Numbered from the stretch's first letter, positions 22,575-31,054 are shown. The stretch is DNA of 64,000 bases from CAYPHY01 sp964410625 (GCA_964410625.1 CAYPHY010000026.1:7178-71177), one strand, 5' to 3'. Numbers and translations are program-made. The notes: generated by a model from the letters alone, not told the origin.

Positions 22575-24005
22575 TTATTGGTTAAAGCCTTCGTAGTTCT
22601 TTGTATCTTGGAAGCTGTCCGCAGGCGGGAAGCTGCTTTCGTTGCCGATGGCTACAACCGGCTGGTTACATTCGATGGTGACGCCACCAAACGAATTGTT
22701 CAGCGAGGCTGCATTACCGCTGACAACGGAGATACCACCGCTGGGATTAGACGTGTTGAAGAAGGTCACGCTACCGCCAGGCGTAATCGGCGAATCATTC
22801 TTCAATACCACAGCCGAGCCGCCAGTTGGGGCATAGGTAACGTTACAACTTGCGCCACTGTTACCAACGTTCTGCACCTGGATACCGGTGGTGTTGCCAC
22901 CAAACAGTTCCTTATACAGCGGGAGCAAAACGGTATTGGTCGCGCTGCTGGCCGGGAAGCAGGAGTAAGCGGTCACACGATTGGGGTTCGTGCTGCGGAA
23001 ACCACGGTCGTTGACGATTACCGCAATATTGCCACCACCATCGCCGCTAACCGTAGCTGAACCGAGGCCACCGGCCGGGATGCCATAGGTCGCGTCTGCA
23101 CCGAAGAAGGTGAAGGACTCACCCGGTTGCAGGTTGGGGCTTTGGACGGTCTTATTCTGCACCGCGCCACCACCAACAGAGTAGGCATACTGAACGCTAA
23201 TTCTCTGGGCGCTGTTGCCAACGTTCTGGGCCTGGATACCAGTGGTCTGCTCGTTGCCAGTGTGGGCATGGCGGATCAACGGGCAGTAGGCGGTATCATC
23301 ATAGTCGCTGGGGGTGAAAGCCTTGCTGGCCTGCAGGTTCTGGGCCACCGCGGCCGAAGCCTCATGCTCCAGCGAGGTACCGGCCAACGGGCCAGTGCCG
23401 GTCACGGTCAGGCTACCCACACCACCACCGGGGACGCCAGCGTCAGCGGGGATGAAGATGACCATCGCATTGGCTGGAACGTTGGGGAAGTTGCGGTTGA
23501 AGGTCGAACCGCCCACATTAAACTCGGCCGAAATATTGTTCGGGCTTGTGCTGGCATTCTGGACATAGAAGGTCGTTGTACGACCGGCAAATGCATTCTT
23601 CACCAGCGGGAAGGCAATCGTATTCGCCACGTCCGAACCATCCGTGCCACGATATTGGCCAGAGGCGGCGCCGGTGCCACGATTGTTGACGTTGACAATC
23701 GCCGCGATTGGCTGGTCGGCGCTCACGACGGCCGAACCAACAAAGCCAGCGGGGACGGTGTTGCAGTCAACATCCGTCAGGAAGTTCACCGAAGCGCCAG
23801 GGGCGGCAGGTTTGCTACCACAAGCAAACTGATCGCCACCAGGGCCATAAGCGGTAAAGACAATTTGCGCGTTGCCATTACCGATGTTCTGGATTTGCTG
23901 GCCCGATTTCCAGCCGGAGCCGGGCAGATTGCTCTGCGCCATCACCAGGCTGACACCGGTCAACAAAACCAGGAGTACAACTAAAACTAAAGCTTTACGG
24001 GTCAT
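22575..24005 (-). CDS. secreted protein with four divergent internal repeats
   Basis: About 476 residues. A signal peptide (TRKALVLVVLLVLLTGVSLV, then MA-QS) is followed by four repeats of roughly 100-110 residues. Each has a QN-G/A-S strand motif (QIQNIGNGNAQI, FYVQNASTSPNNI, GIQAQNVGNSAQRI, GIQVQNVGNSGASC), a central PG-S/F turn (APGASVNFL, LQPGESFTFF, TPGGSVTFF) and a G-S-A strand (VGSAVVSADQPI, LGSATVSGDGGG). It is Gly, Asn, Ser and Thr rich and glycosylation is plausible. The ATG at 24005 is chosen for its AAGGAG nine bases upstream. It has its own terminator. It is likely a cell-surface or sheath component; the exact role is unknown. Confidence 0.85.
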   Translation of the reverse strand: MTRKALVLVVLLVLLTGVSLVMAQSNLPGSGWKSGQQIQNIGNGNAQIVFTAYGPGGDQFACGSKPAAPGASVNFLTDVDCNTVPAGFVGSAVVSADQPIAAIVNVNNRGTGAASGQYRGTDGSDVANTIAFPLVKNAFAGRTTTFYVQNASTSPNNISAEFNVGGSTFNRNFPNVPANAMVIFIPADAGVPGGGVGSLTVTGTGPLAGTSLEHEASAAVAQNLQASKAFTPSDYDDTAYCPLIRHAHTGNEQTTGIQAQNVGNSAQRISVQYAYSVGGGAVQNKTVQSPNLQPGESFTFFGADATYGIPAGGLGSATVSGDGGGNIAVIVNDRGFRSTNPNRVTAYSCFPASSATNTVLLPLYKELFGGNTTGIQVQNVGNSGASCNVTYAPTGGSAVVLKNDSPITPGGSVTFFNTSNPSGGISVVSGNAASLNNSFGGVTIECNQPVVAIGNESSFPPADSFQDTKNYEGFNQ

Positions 24006-24124
24006 GAAAGATTCTCCTTCAAACAAACAAGATACATTTTCTCTAAAGTCTGGGGTGGATTATAAGGCGGAGACAGGCCGAAAATCAATAACCCATATGG
24101 AGTATTTAGGGGAGTAAAGGAGTG

Positions 24125-24205
24125 ATTAGTGGGGAGTGAAGAGTGGCAAGTCGCAGGTGGCAGGTAGCTGGGTGAACTTGCCACATGCTACTTGCCACTC
24201 GCTAC
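24125..24205. repeat. 7-mer GGCAAGT repeat, inverted pair
   Basis: GTGGCAAGTCGCAGGTGGCA and inverted ACTTGCCACTCGCTACC lie between two minus-strand genes. Upstream of it (24028-24120) is the promoter region of the secreted-protein gene, with no clear pair of boxes. Confidence 0.8.
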
Positions 24206-25113
24206 CGCTTGCGAAATAGAATTTCGATGTAAGGGATGATCAGGTCCTCGAAGTGGTCGGTTTTGCTGCGGAAGCAGGTGGGGTAGCGTTCGATCAGCGC
24301 GACGTGGTCGGCGCTGTAGGTTTCGTAGTTGGCGACGATTTCCAATTGCTCGCTGTAACGCGCCCATAAATCCCGATACTGTGAATAGCTCCACTCGTTC
24401 ATCCAAAAGTAACCCATCAGGGTGATCCCGTTCGCTTCCGCATACGCCGTCAACAGCTCCTTCGTGAACAAACATTCGCAGTAGGGGACAGAAATCGTGC
24501 GGAACTGGTGCGCTCCTTTGGCTGTATAATAGACCGGGCCAAAGTTGAGATAGACATACCCCCCCGGCCGCACCACCCGCAACGCCTCACGCAATACCTG
24601 TTCTGGCTCTTGAAAATGCTCAAAGGAGTTATAGGAAAAAACAAAGTCAAAGCGCTCGTTGTCAAAGCCCAGATAACGGGCGTCCATTTGGATGAATGGT
24701 ATCGCGCTTTGTCGCGCCTCGGCCGTCAACCCCTCCGGCCGAATATCCACCCCAATCGCCTCCTTGCCCATTTGCTGCAAGGCGTGGCAGACCATCCCAT
24801 CCCACGCCCCTAGGTCAAGGAAGCGGCGCAGATCGGCATGGCCGCCGGGGACAAGGCGCAACATTTCCGCCGCCCGTTCACGGCCGCGCCGCGCCAACGA
24901 CGCCGGATCATAATGGTACGTCCAGGGTTCCAACGGATACTGCTTTTGCAGCCGGTCCAGCTCCTCCCAACCCAACCAGGCCGGACTATCCCCCGCCCTC
25001 AGAAACGCCTCCCGCGCCCGCCGCGCCTTCCACCAACAATACCGCGCCCAGGCATTGAGCAGTATGGGTTTGGGCAGGAGTTGTTTGGCGAGGGTGCGGA
25101 GGGGGTGGGGCAT
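24202..25113 (-). CDS. class I SAM-dependent methyltransferase
   Basis: A 303-residue protein with a Rossmann-type methyltransferase core from about residue 95: motif I LRRFLDLGAWDGMVC, motif II GKEAIGVDIRP, then FDFVFSYNSFEHFQEPEQ (motif IV) and LRVVRPGGYVYLNFGP (motif VI). The N-terminal 90 residues are basic and helical. Location beside a flippase, another methyltransferase and a GT2 gene suggests a role in modifying surface polysaccharide, which is inferred from context. Confidence 0.85.
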   Translation of the reverse strand: MPHPLRTLAKQLLPKPILLNAWARYCWWKARRAREAFLRAGDSPAWLGWEELDRLQKQYPLEPWTYHYDPASLARRGRERAAEMLRLVPGGHADLRRFLDLGAWDGMVCHALQQMGKEAIGVDIRPEGLTAEARQSAIPFIQMDARYLGFDNERFDFVFSYNSFEHFQEPEQVLREALRVVRPGGYVYLNFGPVYYTAKGAHQFRTISVPYCECLFTKELLTAYAEANGITLMGYFWMNEWSYSQYRDLWARYSEQLEIVANYETYSADHVALIERYPTCFRSKTDHFEDLIIPYIEILFRKR

Positions 25114-25121
25114 GGGATTGG

Positions 25122-25203
25122 AGAATTAGAGATTGGAGATTAGGAGACTAGGAGATTAAGAGACTGCTTACTGACCATTGCTTATTGCCAACTGTCTACT
25201 GCC
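25122..25203. repeat. 7-mer GGAGACT and CAGTAGG repeats
   Basis: GGAGATTAGGAGACTAGGAG followed by ACTGCTTACTGACCATTGCT and ACTGTCTACTGCC. The TAG stop of the flippase gene lies within the CAGTAGG-type portion. Confidence 0.8.
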
Positions 25204-26641
25204 TGCCGACCCAAAGCTGCTGCCAATACCCCCAGTCCTGGCGGGGGACGACTTGCAGCAGGAGGGCGGCCGCTGCATAAATCAGGATACCGGCAAGGAT
25301 GGGAATTAGCAACGGTAACTCGCGCAAGGGCCAGACGGCCGCCGCCATCGCCAACGTCGCCAGCAACGGCCGCGGCAGCAAGGGCAAAAAGCGGCTGTGC
25401 AGAATGTTTCGCCGCACATAGAGGTGGATACAGAGGAAAAAGAGAAAGGAAGCGACCAGGCGAGAAACGGCCGCGCCAACAATGCCTAACAGTGGAATCA
25501 GCCACAGATTTAGAACAACGTTGGCCGCCATGCTGATGCCAGTGATGATGCTCGCTTCTCGCTGGCGGTTGTTGACCATCAGCAAGCGGGCATTGGGGAC
25601 ATTGAGAAAGACAAAAATAAGGGCGCCGATAGACCATTGTAGCGCGGGGACGGCCGGTTCAAACCCGTCGCCAAAAATAAGGCGGATGATCGGCATTGCC
25701 AACAGCCCCACCCCGGCGGCAATCGGCAAGACCAGCGCCATCACATATTGGTTAGCCTTCTGGTGCAACAAGGCCAGCTTGGCCGGGGATTCATGGTGAT
25801 AGCGGGCCATCAGCGGGTAGAGCGCGGCCCGCATGGCGACGGGCATCAGGCTGAAGCCGAGGAGGATCGTTTGCGCGGCCGCATACCAGCCCAAATCCGT
25901 CTCCGTCAGCAAGAGCGAAATCAGAAAGGCGTCGGTCTGGTAATCCAGTACCGAAAAGAGATGGATCATAAAAAAGCCCGGCGTCTGGCGGAATTGGGCA
26001 AGACTAAAGGTGAAATCAATCTTTGATGGAGCCTGTTGTGGCGTGCCGCGAAATAAGCGAGGTAAAGCGGGAAGGAAGAGCAGCAAGCCGAGCAGACTGG
26101 CGACCGGCACAATCCAGGCCAACTCCGCCACCGTTGCCCCCTGGCGCAAGAGCCAGAACCCGCCACCAAGCTTGATCGCGCTGTTGACCAACGCCGCCAG
26201 CGCGGGGACAAAAAGCTGTTCATGGGCCTCAAACAGCGATTGGCACAGACCAAAAATCGCTTCCGGGAAAACGGCCAACGTCAGGATCAAGATCACCTGC
26301 GTCGTCTGTGGCTCATAGGGCAGCCAATAGCGCAAGGCAGCGACCAACGCCAGATAGGTGATGACAGTGAACAGTAGGCGCAGAAAGAGGTAATTGACCA
26401 GATAGCGGCCGCTCTCCCCCCGTCGTGGCGCGACCTCGCGTACCAACAACTCCTGCAACCCCCACGCCGACAGCCCAAAGACAACGGTAAAGAAGGTGAT
26501 CCCCAGGCTGAATGTCCCCGAATCCGTCGGCCCCAACAGGCGGCCGATGAGGATAAACAACACACTATTGCTCGCCCGGATCACAATATTGCTGACAAAG
26601 GCAAAGACGGTGTTACTCAGCAGCCGTTGGAGGGTGTTCAT
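25196..26641 (-). CDS. oligosaccharide flippase (Wzx/MATE-like, MOP superfamily)
   Basis: A 481-residue protein with about 12-14 membrane helices. The start (NTVFAFVSNIVIRASNSVLF) and the helix-2 segment LLGPTDSGTFSLGITFFTVV match polysaccharide-biosynthesis flippases. Such proteins move polyprenyl-pyrophosphate-linked oligosaccharides across the membrane. It sits in the middle of a minus-strand glycan cluster with GT2 and two methyltransferases. The last codons (VGRQ, stop) overlap repeat DNA. Confidence 0.9.
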   Translation of the reverse strand: MNTLQRLLSNTVFAFVSNIVIRASNSVLFILIGRLLGPTDSGTFSLGITFFTVVFGLSAWGLQELLVREVAPRRGESGRYLVNYLFLRLLFTVITYLALVAALRYWLPYEPQTTQVILILTLAVFPEAIFGLCQSLFEAHEQLFVPALAALVNSAIKLGGGFWLLRQGATVAELAWIVPVASLLGLLLFLPALPRLFRGTPQQAPSKIDFTFSLAQFRQTPGFFMIHLFSVLDYQTDAFLISLLLTETDLGWYAAAQTILLGFSLMPVAMRAALYPLMARYHHESPAKLALLHQKANQYVMALVLPIAAGVGLLAMPIIRLIFGDGFEPAVPALQWSIGALIFVFLNVPNARLLMVNNRQREASIITGISMAANVVLNLWLIPLLGIVGAAVSRLVASFLFFLCIHLYVRRNILHSRFLPLLPRPLLATLAMAAAVWPLRELPLLIPILAGILIYAAAALLLQVVPRQDWGYWQQLWVGRQ

Positions 26642-26644
26642 AAA

Positions 26645-26723
26645 ATCAAGAGACTAGGAGACTAAGAGATTGAGAGACTAAGGGATTTCAGTCTCCCAGT
26701 CTCCTAATCTCTTAGTCTCCCCT
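26645..26723. repeat. 7-mer GGAGACT repeat hairpin overlapping a gene end
   Basis: AAGAGACTAGGAGACTAAGA pairs with CAGTCTCCCAGTCTCCTAAT. Its right half encodes the last residues (KGETKRLGDWETEIP) of the downstream methyltransferase, so that C-terminus is repeat-derived. Confidence 0.85.
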
Positions 26724-27451
26724 TTCTCTGCAATACACACCCACCCCATCGTATGGTCCTTCACCTTGTCCAGGCGATCCATCTCGTAGAGGATGAGCGG
26801 CAGGAGGAGGAAGAAGATGAACTGGATGGTGAGTTCGAGGGGGAGTTGTAGGAGGCGGAGCAGGCGGTTAGACGGCCGAGGCAGTAGCCGGTGGTGCAGC
26901 AGTTGCAGATTGAAGGAGAGGAACCAGTAATACCCTCCCCACGGCCGCATCTCCAGCACGCGCATCCCCGCATTTTCCACCAGATAGCGAAAGCCGAAGG
27001 AGGTGTAGCGAAAGTAATCATGTGGCTTTTGGTGTTGGTGCCAGGCCATTGGCGCGGCCAGATAGAGACGGCCGCCGGGACGCAAGACACGGCCGATTTC
27101 GTTGATCACCTGCTGCGGCTCGTTGACATGTTCCAGCGTTTGAATGCAGACGGCCGCGTCAAAGCTGCCACTACGAAAGGGAAGTCGGATCAGGTTCGCC
27201 TGGGTGTCCAATCCCGTATAATCCCAGGTCGCATCCCCCACCGCCAGATCAACCCCCACATATTGCGTATGGTCAAAGTAGTGGCGGAACTGCCCCTCGC
27301 CGCTACCCGCATCCAGCACCCGCGCCCCCGGCGCGATCTCCCGCTGTGCCTGCTCCAACATGCGGTACGTCTCATAGCGGTTGACCTCAATGCGCTTGCT
27401 GATCCACTTCGGCAGCAACGCCAACTGTCCATCTCTTCCTAATCTAATCAT
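26678..27451 (-). CDS. class I SAM-dependent methyltransferase, membrane-associated
   Basis: About 257 residues. Methyltransferase motifs: ARVLDAGSGEGQFRHYF (motif I), YVGVDLAVGD, LPFRSGSFDAAVCIQTLEHV (motif IV), GRVLRPGGRLYLAAPM. A hydrophobic segment (LELTIQFIFFLLLPLILYEM) follows near residues 205-225 and may bind the membrane. The final residues come from a repeat array. The ATG at 27451 is used rather than an upstream TTG. It probably methylates a sugar or lipid-linked glycan, by context. Confidence 0.84.
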   Translation of the reverse strand: MIRLGRDGQLALLPKWISKRIEVNRYETYRMLEQAQREIAPGARVLDAGSGEGQFRHYFDHTQYVGVDLAVGDATWDYTGLDTQANLIRLPFRSGSFDAAVCIQTLEHVNEPQQVINEIGRVLRPGGRLYLAAPMAWHQHQKPHDYFRYTSFGFRYLVENAGMRVLEMRPWGGYYWFLSFNLQLLHHRLLPRPSNRLLRLLQLPLELTIQFIFFLLLPLILYEMDRLDKVKDHTMGWVCIAEKGETKRLGDWETEIP

Positions 27452-27472
27452 TAGAAACAATTATCTTTCTGT

Positions 27473-27637
27473 CTCGCAAAGACGCAAAGGGCGCAAAGGG
27501 TCTAATGTGTATTGGTCTATTGGTATATTCGTATATTGGATGATTATCAATAGACCAATACACCAATATACCGATATACCAATCAACCAATACACCAATA
27601 AACTTAGCGCCCTTCCCGTCTTTGCGTGAGCTTCTAA
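27473..27637. repeat. nested inverted repeats: GTATTGGT 8-mers inside GCAAAG repeats
   Basis: An outer pair, CGCAAAGACGCAAAGGGCGC at about 27476 and GCGCCCTTCCCGTCTTTGCG at about 27607, encloses an inner inverted pair of 8-base-period repeats: TATTGGTCTATTGGTATATT and its complement AATACACCAATATACCGATA at 27504-27600. This is the clearest case of one repeat family inserted into another. Confidence 0.88.
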
Positions 27638-28509
27638 TCCCGAAAGGCAAAGCCGCTATCTACTGCATCGGCCGCACCCAGACAATAAATAATCTTCGTC
27701 GCATAAACGACCGGTACACTTTGCCAATAACGCCAGAACAACGGCCGCCGGTAAATGCCAAGTGTAACGCGGACGGCGATCAGCGGCGAGAGCAGCCGCA
27801 ACCAGCGCGAGCGGCGGGCAAAGCGCGGCGTGCCAAACTCCTCCGGGTAGCGATGGCGCACGCGGATCGCATTGTGGCCGAGATTGCGCCAGTGGCGCAC
27901 CACATCCGCCCAGGTGGTACGCGCCGGAGCATGGCGCACAATCGCTTGTGGCGCAAAGTAAAGCCGGTAGCCCGCCTGTCGCAAGCGAATCGTCCAATCG
28001 GTGTCCTCGGCCGCTGCCCCCGGAAAGGACTCGTCCATCCCGCCGACTTGCTCAACGGCCGACCGGTGCACACTCAGGTTCAACGTCGGCAAAAAGGCGC
28101 GATAGCCCGGCGGATGCTGCGGCACAAACTCATGAAACATGGAGATGTTGTCACTTTGCGCCCAATAGTTGCTGCCCTGCAACGCCACCCCGCCACCAAC
28201 CACCAGTTCGCCCGCTTCGTGGCACTGGGCATGACGCGCCACCCAGTCCGCTTCGGGGATACAATCGGCATCCAGAAACAAAAACACCTCCCCCTGCGCC
28301 CGTTCCATCCCCAAATTCCGCGCCCGCGCCGCACACACCGGCACACCCGTATCCACAAAGTCAACCTGCGAAAAACCAGCCAACACCCCCGCTTCATCAC
28401 GGCCGACCACAATCACTTCATCCGGCGGCCGTGTCTGCGCCTGCAACGCCCCCAACGTCCGCCCCAACGTCGGCGCATTCAGGCTCGGTATAATCAACGA
28501 AATCTGCAT
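27634..28509 (-). CDS. glycosyltransferase family 2
   Basis: About 291 residues. GT-A fold features: the N-terminal ISLIIPSLNAPTLGRTLGAL, VIVVGRDEAG, FLFLDADCIPEADWV (DxD motif as DAD), LNLSVHRSAVEQVGGMDESF and the catalytic-base region AAEDTDWTIRLRQAG. A hydrophobic stretch near the C-terminus may associate with the membrane. It would transfer a nucleotide-activated sugar to a lipid or growing glycan. The ATG at 28509 is chosen; upstream bases are repeats of the CAATTGAC type. First gene of the minus-strand glycan cluster. Confidence 0.9.
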   Translation of the reverse strand: MQISLIIPSLNAPTLGRTLGALQAQTRPPDEVIVVGRDEAGVLAGFSQVDFVDTGVPVCAARARNLGMERAQGEVFLFLDADCIPEADWVARHAQCHEAGELVVGGGVALQGSNYWAQSDNISMFHEFVPQHPPGYRAFLPTLNLSVHRSAVEQVGGMDESFPGAAAEDTDWTIRLRQAGYRLYFAPQAIVRHAPARTTWADVVRHWRNLGHNAIRVRHRYPEEFGTPRFARRSRWLRLLSPLIAVRVTLGIYRRPLFWRYWQSVPVVYATKIIYCLGAADAVDSGFAFRD

Positions 28510-28672
28510 AACGGTCAATTGTCAATGGTCAATGGTTAATTGTCAATTGCTGCATTGTAGCGCGGGTTGCCAACCCGCAAGCTCCCCCTTTAACGCCACC
28601 GCACTCTACCCCAACCCTCAATCTCTAATCTCCAATCTCCTAGTCTTGTAGTCTCCCAGTCTCCCAATCTCC
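28510..28672. repeat. cluster of three repeat families upstream of the GT2 gene
   Basis: CAATTGTCAATGGTCAATGG-type units (28512-28552), a GCGGGTTGCCAACCCGC palindrome (28562-28578) and AGTCTCC-type 7-mers (28616-28672) follow one another. They fill the divergent gap between the glycan cluster and the histidine kinase. Confidence 0.75.
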
Positions 28673-28719
28673 CCACACCACATTCCTCAACATTTCTCAA
28701 CATTGATATACTTCAAGTT

Positions 28720-30153
28720 GTGTTGAATTCATTGCGCGGCCGCTTAATACTCTCCTACATCGTCATCATTGGGTTGACGCTGGCCGTCGTTGCCATCGCG
28801 CTCTTTGGCTTCGCTACCCTATCCTCTGTGCGCTTCATCCCCGTCTTACAACGGCTGGCAACCCTCAGCCAAAATAACCAGCGACAAATCATCCAACTGG
28901 TCAACGCCGGAGGGGACGCGGCCGATCTGGAAGCCCTCCTCGAACAGACCGCCCGCGAGTTAGATGTACGCATTCTGATCACCACCAGACTCTCGCGCCA
29001 AATTTTCTATGATAGTGATACGGCCGACAATTGGGTTGGCGACCGCTTGACCGAGGTGGACCCGGTGCAGCAAATTATCATCCCCAATCTGGACCGCAAC
29101 AGCATCTTCGGCCGTTTCCAGCATCCCAACGGCAGCTTCTGGCTTGTCTATGCCCAACCCAACGCCGCTTTTGAGCAGGTGCTAATCTTCTATGCCCAGC
29201 CAGAACCGCAACCGGGACAATTCTTCCGCGAATTCTTCCTGCGCCCGCTAACCATCGCCGGGCTGGTCGCCTTTGTGCTGGCGATCATTCTGGCACTGTT
29301 GATCACCCGTTCGGTGGCCGATCCGCTGCAAAGGATGGCCGGGGCGGCCGAAGCCATTGCCCTCGGCGACTATGACCAGCAACTCCCCCCGCGAGGCCCC
29401 GACGAAGTGCGCCGCGTCGCCGCCAGCTTCAACACCATGGCCGCCCAGGTAAAAGCCACTCGCCAGATGCAGCGCGACTTTGTTGCCAATGTTTCCCATG
29501 ATTTGAAGACACCGATCACCTCCATTGGCGGTTGGAGCCAGGCCCTGCTCGACGGCACGGCCGACACCCCGGCCGACCAACGCCGTGCCGCGGAGACGAT
29601 CTACGACGAGGCGCAACGCATGTCGCGCATGGTCAACGAGTTACTTGATTTGACTCGGATTGAAACGGGACAGTTGCAACTCGGCCGCCAGCCAGTAGAC
29701 ATTGGGGAAGTCCTGGCCGATGTCCACCGCAACCTCTCCCTGCGGGCATATGAAAAGCAAATTGACTTCACGCTCGACGTCTTGCCAACCCCACCGGTCA
29801 CTGGCGACCTCGACCGGCTGACCCAGGTCTTCACCAACCTGGCCGACAATGCCTTGACCTATGCCCCCACAGGTGGACAGGTACGCCTGACGGCCCGCAC
29901 TTTCGACGGGCAATGGGTGGAGGGGATCATCCAGGACAACGGCCCCGGCATCCCGGCCGAGGAGTTGCCACGCATCTTTGAGCGTTTTTATCAGGTGGAG
30001 AAGTCACGAACGCGAGGCGGCGGCCGTCGCGGTTCCGGCCTCGGCCTGGCCATCGTCCGCGAACTGGTCGAAGCCCACGGCGGCCAGGTCTCCGCCTTCA
30101 GCCGCCCCGGACAAGGCACAACCTTCACCGTCCGCCTTCCGGCAAGTCAATAA
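28720..30153 (+). CDS. orphan sensor histidine kinase (HAMP-HisKA-HATPase)
   Basis: A 477-residue protein from a GTG start. Membrane helices near residues 8-32 and 168-190 flank a sensor domain of about 135 residues. HAMP (SVADPLQRMAGAAEAI), H box FVANVSHDLKTPITSIGG, N box FTNLADNALTYAPTGG, and G boxes QDNGPGIPAEE and GSGLGLAIVREL are all present. No response regulator gene is adjacent on either side, so its partner is elsewhere or it serves the regulator at 5899; this cannot be decided here. No good ribosome site precedes the GTG. Confidence 0.93.
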   Translation: MLNSLRGRLILSYIVIIGLTLAVVAIALFGFATLSSVRFIPVLQRLATLSQNNQRQIIQLVNAGGDAADLEALLEQTARELDVRILITTRLSRQIFYDSDTADNWVGDRLTEVDPVQQIIIPNLDRNSIFGRFQHPNGSFWLVYAQPNAAFEQVLIFYAQPEPQPGQFFREFFLRPLTIAGLVAFVLAIILALLITRSVADPLQRMAGAAEAIALGDYDQQLPPRGPDEVRRVAASFNTMAAQVKATRQMQRDFVANVSHDLKTPITSIGGWSQALLDGTADTPADQRRAAETIYDEAQRMSRMVNELLDLTRIETGQLQLGRQPVDIGEVLADVHRNLSLRAYEKQIDFTLDVLPTPPVTGDLDRLTQVFTNLADNALTYAPTGGQVRLTARTFDGQWVEGIIQDNGPGIPAEELPRIFERFYQVEKSRTRGGGRRGSGLGLAIVRELVEAHGGQVSAFSRPGQGTTFTVRLPASQ

Positions 30154-30175
30154 AAGTAAATCGATTAGAGATTGA

Positions 30176-30685
30176 CTAGGGGACCATAACAGTTACTTCG
30201 TCAATTTCTGCCAGATCAGTCAAAGTAGCCCCCATAGCGGCCAAAATTTTGTTCAGTGTAGTGAAAACAACATCGTGATGCCCATTTTCAATACGTGATA
30301 GACTTTGTGCGCTGATTCCGGCACGTTCGGCGACTTCCTTGCTTGTAAATCCCTTACTTTGCCGGATTGTTCGCAGTCGGTGTCCAACGTCTTGTGCCGC
30401 CTCCTCAGCCACTTGTGCCATATGTGCCGCAAATTTCCTGTCTGTCAAAAGACGAATCGTTGTCCATGGGATTTCTCGCACGCCAGTGGGGGTTGGTACG
30501 GAAATTTCATAAGCCGTAACCTGCATTTTATCCCAAAAAAGCCCCGCATTCCCCGGAGAGAGCAAACTTTCAGTCAATACTTTTACACGCTCACCGTTTT
30601 CAAATGAAACCACGAGATAGACATCTTCGATGGCGGCCGTCACCATTCGTTGATATTCAGGTTCGTCCCATTTATTGATACGCAT
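30176..30685 (-). CDS. DUF2442-XRE fusion, likely antitoxin/regulator
   Basis: A 169-residue protein. The N-terminal part (about 15-85: IEDVYLVVSFENGERVKVLT...PTGVREIPWTTIRLL) fits DUF2442. The C-terminal part is an XRE-type helix-turn-helix (about 100-160: HRLRTIRQSKGFTSKEVAER, AGISAQSLSRIENG). It is cotranscribed with the DUF4160 gene five bases upstream, an arrangement seen in putative toxin-antitoxin modules. The HTH probably binds the palindrome in the operon promoter (30936-30947), giving autoregulation by inference. Confidence 0.8.
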   Translation of the reverse strand: MRINKWDEPEYQRMVTAAIEDVYLVVSFENGERVKVLTESLLSPGNAGLFWDKMQVTAYEISVPTPTGVREIPWTTIRLLTDRKFAAHMAQVAEEAAQDVGHRLRTIRQSKGFTSKEVAERAGISAQSLSRIENGHHDVVFTTLNKILAAMGATLTDLAEIDEVTVMVP

Positions 30686-30690
30686 AGGAT

Positions 30691-30921
30691 TTAGTTTTCC
30701 TCATTTAGTTCACCCCAAGCTTCAACGATTTCTTCTAAATTCGCAATAAGGAGTTGCCTTCCAGCCTTGGGTAAAGACTCACCAGCTAATACTTTTAGGG
30801 AAGGGAGAGCAATGACTGTATCTTTTCCCTCCCATCTCACGTGACAGTGGGGAAGATGATGTGGTTGTCCCACTTCATAATAAACATAGACACTAAACCT
30901 CCCTACCTCAAGTACCTTCAT
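30691..30921 (-). CDS. DUF4160 family protein (toxin-like partner)
   Basis: About 76 residues: MKVLEVGRFSVYVYYEVGQP, then HHLPHCHVRWEGKDTVIALP, the conserved His-rich core of DUF4160, then LIANLEEIVEAWGELNEEN. DUF4160 genes typically pair with DUF2442 genes, as here, and are proposed to form toxin-antitoxin-like modules, though the activity is unproven. Two closely spaced ATGs (30927, 30921) are possible; the promoter predicts transcription starting near 30923, so translation from 30921 would be almost leaderless. Confidence 0.8.
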   Translation of the reverse strand: MKVLEVGRFSVYVYYEVGQPHHLPHCHVRWEGKDTVIALPSLKVLAGESLPKAGRQLLIANLEEIVEAWGELNEEN

Positions 30922-30929
30922 CTCCATCA

Positions 30930-30957
30930 ATTATAAACGTATACGTTAATATAACAA
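30930..30957 (-). promoter_or_regulatory. promoter with palindromic operator of the DUF4160/DUF2442-XRE operon
   Basis: On the minus strand: -35 TTGTTA (30952-30957), a 16-base spacer, -10 TATAAT (30930-30935). The perfect palindrome AACGTATACGTT (30936-30947) lies inside the spacer, touching the -10, an ideal place for a repressor to block RNA polymerase. The flanking AT bases extend the symmetry imperfectly. Confidence 0.75.
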
Positions 30958-31039
30958 TCGAAACTAAGCTAGTGATCACATTGCCCCTCGTTTCTGCAAC
31001 GGCTTTTTAGCTGCTAAGGCATAGTTTGTTTCGGTATGC

Positions 31040-31045
31040 TATAAT
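31040..31045 (+). promoter_or_regulatory. -10 element close to the start of the LPG-synthase-like gene
   Basis: TATAAT ends nine bases before the ATG at 31055, so the transcript would begin only about three bases before the start codon. No good -35 is seen at the right distance. Confidence 0.45.
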
Positions 31046-31054
31046 CCGACGCGC

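Noticed and set aside
22578..23984. Long open frames antisense to the four-repeat secreted protein gene
   Set aside because: The sense strand has a signal peptide, ribosome site, terminator and internal protein repeats; the antisense frames show none and arise from codon bias.
27622..28539. A 305-codon plus-strand frame antisense to the GT2 gene
   Set aside because: Arg/His/Pro-rich translation typical of antisense in GC-rich DNA, against a clear glycosyltransferase on the other strand.
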